Positions 35,148 through 45,803 of a DNA stretch of 64,000 nt are shown in pieces. Source of the stretch: Kangiella taiwanensis (lineage in GTDB: Bacteria; Pseudomonadota; Gammaproteobacteria; Enterobacterales; Kangiellaceae); assembly GCF_020005165.1 (NCBI RefSeq), contig NZ_JAHCLT010000001.1, positions 310,001 to 374,000 of the forward strand. The letters run 5' to 3'. Under the pieces are notes generated by a model. It saw only the letters and a list, made by a program, of their open reading frames with translations. It did not search any database and had not been told where the DNA came from. A program made the translations under genes and the position numbers. Each line of letters opens with the position of its first letter. Within the stretch, counting starts at the first letter, position 1.

Positions 35148-35175
35148 AAAAGGGGCTCTATGGCCCCTTTTCTTT
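35148..35175. terminator. Bidirectional terminator between gyrB and ppk2
   Basis: AAAAGGGGC / GCCCCTTTT arms with a 6-nt loop and A/T runs on both sides. It serves gyrB (plus) and the convergent PPK2 gene (minus). Confidence 0.9.
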
Positions 35176-35191
35176 TATGAAGGAATAGATT

Positions 35192-36088
35192 CTAGACGAG
35201 AAGTTGAGAGCGGTAAGAGCCCAGCTTTTGATAAACACTCTCATCAAGAGTTGGATAATCGAGATCAAGCTCATCGAGTGTTTTTAAGACGATATCAGAG
35301 ACCGCAGCACGCATAATAGGCTTGTTATCTGCTGGTATGCAGTACCAGGGTGCCCAAGGAGTCGAAGTACTGCGGAGGCAATCCTGATAAGCGTTCATAT
35401 AGTCATCCCAAAGTTCACTTTCAACGAGATCACCAGGAGAGAACTTCCAGTTCTTTTTGGGATTATCGATACGATCTTTAAATCGACGGTGTTGTTCTTG
35501 TCTAGACACATTTAAGAAAAATTTACGAATGATCATGCCGTTCGAAGCCAAATGGTGCTCATGATCGTTAATGGAGCGGAAACGCTGTTGCCAAAGGTTG
35601 TGATTGTCGCCTTGTTTAAGCGATGTTGTATTGAGCTGGTAATCAAAAGGCAGTTGCTGTGAGCCTAAATATTCAGGATGGACGCGGACAACTAAAACTT
35701 CCTCATAATAGCTTCGGTTGAAAATCCCAATGCGGCCTCGCTCCGGTAGTTGGCGTGTGGTGCGCCATAGATAATCGTGATCCAACTCTCGCTTAGATGG
35801 TTGTTTGAAACTAGACACTTGAAAACCCGCGGGGTTAACGCCGCTGAAAACGTGCCGGATAGTGCTATCTTTCCCAGCAGCATCCATAGCTTGAAAGATA
35901 AAAAGAATAGAGAATTTGTTGTGCGCGTAAAGCTTTCGTTGAAGATTATAAAGTTTGCTACGGTTGTTTTTGTAAATCTTTTTGTAGTGTTTATTGCTTT
36001 GTGGGTCAGTTATAGAGGTACTAACGTCACCAAGTTCGAATGAATTATCAAAAGGGACTAGAAACGGATTCTCTGTGTGTGAAAACAT
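35192..36088 (-). CDS. ppk2: Polyphosphate kinase 2 family protein (polyphosphate:nucleotide phosphotransferase)
   Basis: Cytoplasmic enzyme that transfers phosphate between polyphosphate and nucleotides. 298 aa. Walker A-type loop FQAMDAAGKDSTIRHVFSG, the block NPAGFQVSSFKQPS, the lid segment FNRSYYEEVLVVRVHPE, and the catalytic region RFKDRIDNPKKNWKFSPGD match PPK2. Single-domain PPK2s differ in using AMP, ADP or both; this cannot be read safely here. It is monocistronic, convergent with gyrB. Confidence 0.9.
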   Translation of the reverse strand: MFSHTENPFLVPFDNSFELGDVSTSITDPQSNKHYKKIYKNNRSKLYNLQRKLYAHNKFSILFIFQAMDAAGKDSTIRHVFSGVNPAGFQVSSFKQPSKRELDHDYLWRTTRQLPERGRIGIFNRSYYEEVLVVRVHPEYLGSQQLPFDYQLNTTSLKQGDNHNLWQQRFRSINDHEHHLASNGMIIRKFFLNVSRQEQHRRFKDRIDNPKKNWKFSPGDLVESELWDDYMNAYQDCLRSTSTPWAPWYCIPADNKPIMRAAVSDIVLKTLDELDLDYPTLDESVYQKLGSYRSQLLV

Positions 36089-36206
36089 AAAAACCTCTTA
36101 GCGATGAATATTTTACAAATGTTAAACACTAGTTCCTTGTTTATACAGGAAAAATACGTAATATGAAAAGAGATAAAACAAATGATGAATAACAAAGGAG
36201 AGTGAA

Positions 36207-36410
36207 ATGTCTGTAGCAAAAGTGACTGAAATTATTGTCGAATCAGAAAAAAGCTTTGAAGATGCAGTAGTACAAGGTGTGAAACGAGCGAATAAAACGC
36301 TCGATCAAGTAAAAGCAGCGTGGGTAAAAGAGCAGCAAGCCGTTATCGAAAACGGTGATGTTGTAGGTTTCCGTGTTGTATTAAAGGTAACCTTCCTACT
36401 CAAAGATTAA
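36207..36410 (+). CDS. Dodecin family flavin-binding protein
   Basis: 67-aa dodecin: small beta-strand/helix protein that forms hollow dodecamers storing flavin or CoA. VAKVTEIIVESEKSFEDAV and VKAAWVKEQQAVIENG match the family, including the conserved Trp that stacks on flavin. It has a strong AAAGGAG site. A terminator follows. Divergent from ppk2 by 118 bp. Confidence 0.92.
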   Translation: MSVAKVTEIIVESEKSFEDAVVQGVKRANKTLDQVKAAWVKEQQAVIENGDVVGFRVVLKVTFLLKD

Positions 36411-36426
36411 AGATAAGACCTTCAAG

Positions 36427-36453
36427 AAAAAAGGTGCAAACAGCACCTTTTTT
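36427..36453. terminator. Bidirectional terminator after dodecin gene
   Basis: AAAAAAGGTGC / GCACCTTTTTT with an AAACA loop. It lies between the dodecin gene (plus) and the convergent YjgR-type gene (minus). Confidence 0.9.
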
Positions 36454-36497
36454 ATTATCTAAAATTTTTGTCGTCTTAGGCAGTAAAGATATTTGGC

Positions 36498-37997
36498 TTA
36501 CTTACTTCCAGTAAGAGAACCCAAAATCCCACGTAAGAGTTTTTTACCTAGATTAGAACCTAAGGTTCTAGCGAGTGTTTTAAGAAACGTTTCACCAATT
36601 CCCTGGCGGTTGGACTTGCGTGATGTTTTACGCGCTGCTTTTTTACTTGCAGCTTTGGCCCTTTCTTCTTTCTCACATAAACGTTTAGCTTCTTCCATTT
36701 CTTTTTCTTGACGTTCTTTGAGTTTCTCCTCTTTAGCGAGAAGAACTTCATAAGCAGACTCACGATCTATTGACTCATCATAAACACCATGAACAGGCGA
36801 GGCATTAAAAATAGCTTTACGTTCGTTGGGTTTTAGTGGGCCAATACGGGATTCAGGAGGACAAATAAGGGTTTGTTGGACTATGCTTGGGCGGCCTTTT
36901 TCATCGAGCACAGAAACTAAAGCCTCTCCAACGCCGAGTTGAGTAATGAGTTGTTCTGCATTAAGCTCAGGATTAGGACGAAAAGTTTCAGCGGCTGTTT
37001 TGACAGCTTTGAAATCCTTTGGCGTAAAGGCCCTAAGTGCGTGTTGAATGCGGTTGCCAAGTTGTCCCAACACATCATCGGGAATGTCAGTTGGATGTTG
37101 AGTGACAAAAAAGATACCAACGCCTTTAGAGCGAATTAGGCGGACGACTTGTTCAATCCTATCCAGTAATGCCTTAGGGGCATTCTCGAAGAGTAGGTGC
37201 GCTTCGTCGAAAAAGAACACCAAACGAGGTTTATCCGGATCGCCAACTTCTTCTAGCTCTTCAAATAACTCTGATAGCATCCACAGCAAAAAGGTTGAGT
37301 AAATACGAGGGTTCAACATCAACTCTTTGCTGTGAAGAATATTAATTAGGCCCCGACCAGTGGTATCTGTGCGCATCATGTCTTGGATATTCAAGGCTGG
37401 CTCGCCAAAAAACTGATCACCGCCGGAGTTTTCCAAAACCAATAAACGACGGACAATAGCAGCCACACTTTGTGGCGAGACATTGCCGTATTCACGCATA
37501 ATCTCTTTTCGATTGTCGCTTAGCCAATTCAGCATGGAACGTAAATCTTTGATATCTAACAACAAAAGGCCTTGTTCGTCGGCGATATCAAAAGCTATGT
37601 GTAACACGCCTTCTTGCGTATCATTCAGTTCAAGAAGGTTAGCGAGTAATATGGGACCCATCTCAGAGATAGTAGTTCGGACAGGGTGGCCGTGTTTGCC
37701 GAAAACGTCCCAGAAAATAACAGGGTTATCATGAGGGTTATAGTCTTTGATGCCTATCTTTTCAATGCGCTCATCAATTTTTGGGTGAGAGCCAGCGGCT
37801 GTAGCAACTCCTGAAAGATCGCCCTTAACATCAGCGGTAAAAACTGGCACCCCCATTTTTGAGAAGCCTTCAGCCAAAATCTGTAAGGTTACCGTTTTAC
37901 CGGTGCCTGTGGCTCCTGCAACAAGGCCATGGCGATTGGCCATCTTAGGGTTGAGCTGGATGTGTTCTTTCTTTGGATTACCGCCGATAAGTAGCAT
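36498..37997 (-). CDS. yjgR: YjgR-type DUF853 ATPase (HerA-like helicase family)
   Basis: 499 aa, same length as E. coli YjgR (about 500). Walker A is [14 protein letters not shown] near residue 30, and the start [25 protein letters not shown] fits the family. Walker B is [13 protein letters not shown]; a HerA/FtsK-type segment [10 protein letters not shown] follows. The C-terminal 80 residues are highly basic ([18 protein letters not shown]) and end with a glycine/leucine-rich tail. The exact cellular role of YjgR is not established. Confidence 0.9.
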   Translation of the reverse strand: MLLIGGNPKKEHIQLNPKMANRHGLVAGATGTGKTVTLQILAEGFSKMGVPVFTADVKGDLSGVATAAGSHPKIDERIEKIGIKDYNPHDNPVIFWDVFGKHGHPVRTTISEMGPILLANLLELNDTQEGVLHIAFDIADEQGLLLLDIKDLRSMLNWLSDNRKEIMREYGNVSPQSVAAIVRRLLVLENSGGDQFFGEPALNIQDMMRTDTTGRGLINILHSKELMLNPRIYSTFLLWMLSELFEELEEVGDPDKPRLVFFFDEAHLLFENAPKALLDRIEQVVRLIRSKGVGIFFVTQHPTDIPDDVLGQLGNRIQHALRAFTPKDFKAVKTAAETFRPNPELNAEQLITQLGVGEALVSVLDEKGRPSIVQQTLICPPESRIGPLKPNERKAIFNASPVHGVYDESIDRESAYEVLLAKEEKLKERQEKEMEEAKRLCEKEERAKAASKKAARKTSRKSNRQGIGETFLKTLARTLGSNLGKKLLRGILGSLTGSK

Positions 37998-38120
37998 AGT
38001 CTGACTTTTGTGATGTTCCCTGTACTCAGATTATACAAACGACAATAAAAGGCAAGTGGCAACGAAAAAAGAATATAGCTAAATGGCGAAAGAATATACT
38101 GAGATTTCAATGCAAAATGG

Positions 38121-38171
38121 TTTGTACTAGAATACATTTCGAATAAAAACGATACACAAGAGGATAATATG
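38121..38171 (+). promoter_or_regulatory. Duplicated upstream region, copy 1
   Basis: 51 bp ending at the ATG of the first lipoprotein gene, matching copy 2 (38754-38804) at 43 of 51 positions. ACACAAGAGGATAATATG, which includes the ribosome-binding site, is identical. The TTTGTAYTAG box at the other end is conserved and may include a -10 element. Confidence 0.6.
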
Positions 38172-38738
38172 AAAAAACAGATACTCATAATAATGAGCTT
38201 ACTCACCATAGGCCTGGCTGGATGTAAAAGTGATAATGACACCGAGCTTAAAGGTTCAATGGAAATCAGAAAATTTGATTCATCATTTATGGACGAGGGC
38301 TACCCAGACACTTCAGTCGGAGAGGTTAGCAATACCTTTCAAGAACAAGAAGAATTGGCGTTTGTGGTTACGCTTAGAAATGAAGGAATCGGTACTGAAG
38401 AAGTATCTTGGAGCTGTCGTTGGGCTGTTGTTGAACTATACGACGCAACAAATCAACTCATATTTAACACCGAGCAGCGTCCGATTGGTTGTTCAGCTGT
38501 TATAGACTATCGAGTATTATATGCAGGAGAAGAAATCACACAGGTTTTAGATTGGGGACAAGAGCTGTATGCTTACACAGATGACGGTGCTGTTCTTCCA
38601 ACCGGAGAGCACTTAGCGGCTGGAAACTATACGGCGGTGACGAAAATAAGCATTGGCCTTGGTCCAAGAGGTTCTGACGACGGCTATTCAACTACTCTTG
38701 AGCAAGAGCAGACATTAATAATTGAGCCTGCACAATAA
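38169..38738 (+). CDS. Lipoprotein with BsuPI-like beta-sandwich, tandem copy 1
   Basis: 189 aa. Lipobox IGLAGC gives Cys19. After this, SMEIRKFDSS, NEGIGTEEVSW, VLYAGEEITQVLDWGQEL and LAAGNYTAVTKISIGLGPRGS are shared with the next gene. The pattern of an N-terminal strand, a WGQEL block and a GxYxAV strand recalls BsuPI-type proteinase-inhibitor domains. If so, it could restrain an exported protease; this is a fold-level guess. It has its own GAGGA site. No terminator lies between the copies. Confidence 0.7.
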   Translation: MKKQILIIMSLLTIGLAGCKSDNDTELKGSMEIRKFDSSFMDEGYPDTSVGEVSNTFQEQEELAFVVTLRNEGIGTEEVSWSCRWAVVELYDATNQLIFNTEQRPIGCSAVIDYRVLYAGEEITQVLDWGQELYAYTDDGAVLPTGEHLAAGNYTAVTKISIGLGPRGSDDGYSTTLEQEQTLIIEPAQ

Positions 38739-38753
38739 GGTTAAAATAGACTA

Positions 38754-38804
38754 TTTGTATTAGTATATGTTTGAAATAAAAAATATACACAAGAGGATAA
38801 TATG
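38754..38804 (+). promoter_or_regulatory. Duplicated upstream region, copy 2
   Basis: Second copy of the 51-bp leader, ending at the ATG of the second lipoprotein gene. It differs from copy 1 at 8 positions, so the duplication included regulatory DNA. Confidence 0.6.
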
Positions 38805-39365
38805 AAAAGCTGGATATTATTGTTAATTGGGTTAATCACCATAACGGTCGCTGGTTGTAAAGATAATGAAGAAAACAGTCATCTTAAAGTTAGCTTAGAG
38901 ATTCGCAAATTCGATAGTAGCAAAATTGATTGGACAAGATTTGATGCCTATGAGCCTGCAATGGGAGAACTTTCAAACTCGTTTGAAGAGAGAGAAGAGC
39001 TTGTTTTCTATCTAAAATTGAAAAACGAAGGGGTGGCGACCAAGGAAGTATCTTGGGCAGAGTGCCCATTTGCAAACGTAAAAGTTTATAACTCTGATGA
39101 TGTTATGGTATGGGAATCATATAAAATTTTTTGTGGGGGGGCGGCGTTTATTAGAGAGTTTGTTTTATATGCTGGAGAATATAAAGAAAAATATTTTGAT
39201 TGGAATCAAGAATTGACAGATCAGCCAGGGGTGTTTTTACCACCAGGGGATTATCGTGCGGTAACAGAAGTTAGTTACTATGTCGGGCCTAGAGGATCAC
39301 GTGAACCTATATCTCAAACCCTACAAGAACAAGTGTTTAGCGTAACGGCTATTGAGACAAGGTAA
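38802..39365 (+). CDS. Lipoprotein with BsuPI-like beta-sandwich, tandem copy 2
   Basis: 187 aa, paralogue of the preceding gene. Lipobox ITVAGC; shared blocks EIRKFDSS, NEGVATKEVSW, FVLYAGEYKEKYFDWNQEL and GDYRAVTEVSYYVGPRGS. It is clearly diverged (many substitutions), so the duplication is not recent, yet both copies are intact. A hairpin terminator ends the pair. Function unknown; the BsuPI-type resemblance is weak. Confidence 0.7.
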   Translation: MKSWILLLIGLITITVAGCKDNEENSHLKVSLEIRKFDSSKIDWTRFDAYEPAMGELSNSFEEREELVFYLKLKNEGVATKEVSWAECPFANVKVYNSDDVMVWESYKIFCGGAAFIREFVLYAGEYKEKYFDWNQELTDQPGVFLPPGDYRAVTEVSYYVGPRGSREPISQTLQEQVFSVTAIETR

Positions 39366-39373
39366 ATATTGGG

Positions 39374-39397
39374 AAGGGCAGTATAACTGCCCTTTTT
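39374..39397. terminator. Terminator after tandem lipoproteins
   Basis: AAGGGCAG / CTGCCCTT arms with a TATAA loop and a T-run. It lies 6 bp before the stop of the convergent ubiK gene. Confidence 0.85.
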
Positions 39398-39402
39398 AAT
39401 GC

Positions 39403-39642
39403 TTACTTACTTTCTAGTTCAGAAAGTTTCTTTTCAAGCTCTTCAAGTTTTTGGCGTGTGCGTAACAGAACTTGAGTCTGCGTATCGAACTCATCACGCG
39501 ACACTAAATCAAGCTTGCCAAGTTGAGTTTGTAAAACCTGCTTGAATTGTTTAGACATCTCATCTTTAGCTGTTTTTAATCGTTCAGGAACAGCATCGGA
39601 TAGCTTCTTTGCGATATCATCTAACTTTTTTGGATCGACCAT
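39403..39642 (-). CDS. ubiK: Ubiquinone biosynthesis accessory factor UbiK
   Basis: 79-aa BMFP/YqiC-type protein, almost entirely helical coiled coil (LRTRQKLEELEKKLSELESK at the C terminus). MVDPKKLDDIAKKLSDAVPE is the family N terminus. UbiK forms trimers and associates with UbiJ in the soluble ubiquinone-synthesis complex. It is followed by a terminator and lies in a minus-strand group with the SirB2, yigZ and pepQ genes. Confidence 0.9.
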   Translation of the reverse strand: MVDPKKLDDIAKKLSDAVPERLKTAKDEMSKQFKQVLQTQLGKLDLVSRDEFDTQTQVLLRTRQKLEELEKKLSELESK

Positions 39643-39664
39643 GATTCACCTACTGTTAAATTCA

Positions 39665-40027
39665 TTACCAAAGCATTGGTTTAGTGCGTGCTAAATAAAG
39701 AATGGTGGCAAAACTTGCAATTGCAAGGGTGAACATTACGGCGCGTAAGCCCTTGCTCTGAGTCTTAAAAGTCACGATACCAAAACCAATATACAGTACG
39801 ATCATGACGATTTTAGCGATAATCCATGGCTGAAACACGGCGCCGTACCACGTTGCCCATAACGCGATACCTGTGCCAAGAAGTAGCGTATCAATAATGT
39901 GTGGTGTGATTTTGACCCACTTTTTATTCAGTGCGGGACTTTGTTTGAATAACCAAATGCTACGTAGCAAAAAGCCTAAAATGGTTATGATGGCTAGGGT
40001 CATGTGGATATGTTTAAGCGCTGTCAT
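39665..40027 (-). CDS. SirB2-family inner membrane protein
   Basis: 120 aa with four predicted membrane helices. The start MTALKHIHMTLAIITILGF and the loop LNKKWVKITPHIIDTLLLGTG are typical of SirB2 proteins (the His and the KITPHIIDT block). The function of SirB2 is not established; the name derives from a Salmonella locus. It overlaps the yigZ stop by 14 bp, suggesting coupled translation. Confidence 0.87.
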   Translation of the reverse strand: MTALKHIHMTLAIITILGFLLRSIWLFKQSPALNKKWVKITPHIIDTLLLGTGIALWATWYGAVFQPWIIAKIVMIVLYIGFGIVTFKTQSKGLRAVMFTLAIASFATILYLARTKPMLW

Positions 40028-40661
40028 GATCTACCTTAATGGTTAATTGTTGTTTGTTCTCATAGGCCTCTACAGAAGCCAAAAATGAATCCAGTTGTTT
40101 TGTTGGCAACTTCGCCATTATAACCACTTTGTCTGTAAAGTGTTCATTGATATCTTGTGCTTGGTGTTCTTCAAGTAAATATCGTACTTGGTTTTGCAGC
40201 TCATAGCTGGTGCTAAGCTGAACAGGAGTGGTGTATATTTTGAAGTGACTACTCACTTTCTCTAAAGCCATCTTTACACCGCCGCTATAGGCACGTGCTA
40301 AACCGCCGGTTCCAAGTTTGGTACCGCCATAATAGCGGGTCACAATTGCGGTAACATCCCCTAATCCCGAGTGTTTTAAAACATTGAGCATTGGCATGCC
40401 GGCGGTCCCACTGGGTTCGCCATCATCTGAGCAAGCTATCAGTGTGGTGCTATCGGGATTACCAATAATATAAGCCCAGCAGTGATGCGTAGCATCGGGT
40501 TCATCGGTATTCAGCTGTTTGATGAAAGACTTGGCTGCTTCTACGCTTGGTGTGAATACCAGTCTGGTGGTAAAGCGACTGCCTTTGATGATTTCTTCGA
40601 AAGTGCAAGGGTGACTTACCGCGTGATTGGGCACGCGGTAAGCAGCAGGCGGGTTACTCAT
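40014..40661 (-). CDS. yigZ: YigZ / IMPACT family protein
   Basis: 215 aa, UPF0029/IMPACT fold. SRFTTRLVFTPSVEAAKSFI, SDDGEPSGTAGMPML and VTRYYGGTKLGTGGLARAYSGG are hallmark blocks. The C-terminal DUF1949-type ferredoxin-like domain runs from about residue 140. The family is linked to stress and translation control but its biochemistry is unclear. It is next to pepQ, as in E. coli (yigZ-pepQ then fadBA divergent). Confidence 0.93.
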   Translation of the reverse strand: MSNPPAAYRVPNHAVSHPCTFEEIIKGSRFTTRLVFTPSVEAAKSFIKQLNTDEPDATHHCWAYIIGNPDSTTLIACSDDGEPSGTAGMPMLNVLKHSGLGDVTAIVTRYYGGTKLGTGGLARAYSGGVKMALEKVSSHFKIYTTPVQLSTSYELQNQVRYLLEEHQAQDINEHFTDKVVIMAKLPTKQLDSFLASVEAYENKQQLTIKVDHDSA

Positions 40662-40687
40662 GTGTGATTGAAGGACGGACGAAGCGA

Positions 40688-42055
40688 CTATTTCAGATAA
40701 GCACGAGTCAGGTTGCGATGGCTCGTTTCGGTAACCGCAATGTCATCTTCAATTCGAATACCGCCAAACGGACGGAATTCTTCAATGCGATCCCAGTTAA
40801 TGCTGGAGCCATGTTCACTGGCTTTAAGATCAGCAAGGAGTGACTTAATGAAATAAAGTCCCGGCTCAATCGTTAGGATCTGGTTTTGCTCGATAGGTCG
40901 AGTATTCCGTAAGAACGGGTGTTCTTGCGGTGGCGGTGCTGGATCGCCGTCGGCATTCGACTGATGACCGCCTACGTCGTGAACTTGCAAGCCGATTTGA
41001 TGACCCAAGCCATGCGGGAAGAAGGTTCGTGTGACACCATTTTCAACCATCGACTCTGGGCTCATGTCAGAAATCTTGTATTGATTCAAAACCTTAGCGA
41101 TTTCTAGGTGAGTGTCGATATGCAGATCAACGTATGACTGACCAGGCTTGACGCGATCAACAATACCCAGATGTAATTGTTCCATGGTATTGATCAGTTC
41201 AGCAAACTCAGTGTCTTTATCAAAGGCATAAGTACGCGTGATGTCTGCGTCATAGCTGTTGTAACGAGCGCCGGCATCAATTAAGAAGGTGCGGTGCTGA
41301 CTTGGTCGTTCAGCATCATAATGCATGTAGTGCAAAATAGAGGCGTTTTCATTAAGCGCCACGATGCTGTTATACGGAAGCTGAGCTTCGTGATGACCAC
41401 TAGCCAATAAATAGGCTAAATGGATTTCAAGCTCAGAACCTTGATTATAGAACATATCGCGAGCAGCCATATGACCCATGGCGGCACGTTTGTTGGCTAG
41501 GGCGCAGCACTCAATTTCATAATTGGTTTTAGTCGCGCGGTGCCAGTTGATTTCATTGATTAAGTTGCCAGGGTTAATGGCATCAAAGTCTTCATCTAGA
41601 AATGGGTAAGCCATTTCACCAATAAAAGCGATGGTGCCGCTAGATGGCATGAAGGCACGAACTTCATCTTTCTTGCGCATCATCTTGATATCAAAGTGCT
41701 CAACCCAGAAGCCATCAGGATCGCCAGCAACTTTGTGCCAGAAATCAACCGGTTGGTAATAGCATAGGGTGCGCTCACCCTTGGCAGAGATGATGATGGT
41801 GCTGTCGTGCAGATCATCATGTGGCACGAAACTATTAAAATGGAAATTGGACTTGAATGGATAAGACATGTCATCCAAGAAGATTCCGTGCATTGACCCT
41901 GCCGGAATCAATAAGTGATCGAAACCATGACGTTGCATTGCGTCTTGGTAACGCTTGTGGGAAGCTTTTGTTATAAGAAAAAGTTCGTTATGATTGGTCA
42001 GACCAGATAGAGCCGTAGAGTTGGTGTTGTGACCTTTGTGTCGGTTGAAGTACAC
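40688..42055 (-). CDS. pepQ: Xaa-Pro dipeptidase PepQ
   Basis: M24 metallopeptidase that cleaves X-Pro dipeptides. 455 aa. Metal ligands are in FLIDAGARYNSYDADITR (two Asp), HGLGHQIGLQVHD (His), TIEPGLYFI (Glu) and FGGIRIEDDI (Glu). It starts at GTG with AGGG about 9 bp upstream. The first 20-25 residues before NELFLI are an extension I do not see in typical PepQ, which begin near that motif; no other canonical start codon exists in this stretch. The extension overlaps a FadR-like palindrome. Confidence 0.93.
   Translation of the reverse strand: MYFNRHKGHNTNSTALSGLTNHNELFLITKASHKRYQDAMQRHGFDHLLIPAGSMHGIFLDDMSYPFKSNFHFNSFVPHDDLHDSTIIISAKGERTLCYYQPVDFWHKVAGDPDGFWVEHFDIKMMRKKDEVRAFMPSSGTIAFIGEMAYPFLDEDFDAINPGNLINEINWHRATKTNYEIECCALANKRAAMGHMAARDMFYNQGSELEIHLAYLLASGHHEAQLPYNSIVALNENASILHYMHYDAERPSQHRTFLIDAGARYNSYDADITRTYAFDKDTEFAELINTMEQLHLGIVDRVKPGQSYVDLHIDTHLEIAKVLNQYKISDMSPESMVENGVTRTFFPHGLGHQIGLQVHDVGGHQSNADGDPAPPPQEHPFLRNTRPIEQNQILTIEPGLYFIKSLLADLKASEHGSSINWDRIEEFRPFGGIRIEDDIAVTETSHRNLTRAYLK
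41995..42005. promoter_or_regulatory. FadR-like operator between pepQ and fadB
   Basis: TGGTCAGACCA, an exact 11-bp palindrome matching the core of the enterobacterial FadR operator (TGGTCNGACCA). It lies 128 bp upstream of the fadB ATG, within the 5' end of the pepQ frame. No fadR gene is in the window. Confidence 0.5.
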
Positions 42056-42132
42056 TGGATTGCCCTAATTACTGTAATCAGAGCTGTCAGAGTCTCAACA
42101 CCATCATCTGATAACCAAAACGGAGAAACAGA

Positions 42133-45485
<3,353 letters not shown>

Positions 45486-45507
45486 CGCTGTCTTTACGTT
45501 AAAAGTA

Positions 45508-45533
45508 AAAAAGGCTCCTTCGGGAGCCTTTTT
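45508..45533. terminator. Bidirectional terminator after fadA
   Basis: AAAAAGGCTCC / GGAGCCTTTTT with a TTCG tetraloop, one of the most stable loop types. Its right end overlaps the stop codon of the convergent 42-aa ORF. Confidence 0.93.
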
Positions 45534-45660
45534 AATGATGCGGTTTTTTATTATTGCGATCTTTATAAGAAAAAATGGATTTTCCAGTAACGCCCGCGTA
45601 ACCAATAGCAACAATAACAATGCAGCCAATGCTAACCAATATCCAACTAAACAATGACAT
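45532..45660 (-). CDS. Small single-pass membrane protein (42 aa)
   Basis: Short frame not usually called: start MSLFSWILVSIGCIVIVAIG, then a polar tail rich in Lys, Asn and His (KDRNNKKPHH). GGAGGTGTACC is immediately upstream of the ATG, the strongest ribosome-binding site in this area. One transmembrane helix spans about residues 4-24. It ends right in the fadA terminator. A longer overlapping frame on the same strand lacks these features. Family unknown to me; small proteins like this often modulate a larger membrane complex. Confidence 0.65.
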   Translation of the reverse strand: MSLFSWILVSIGCIVIVAIGYAGVTGKSIFSYKDRNNKKPHH

Positions 45661-45803
45661 GGTACACCTCCTGTGACCTTTACCAATGAATTTATTATGG
45701 ACGATTTATATTCACAATAGCAAGTGAGTCATTGTAAGAAACTGCAAAATAGAACAACTGTATTAAAAATGGGGCAGGGAAAACGTTGTTAATGGCGAAA
45801 AAA

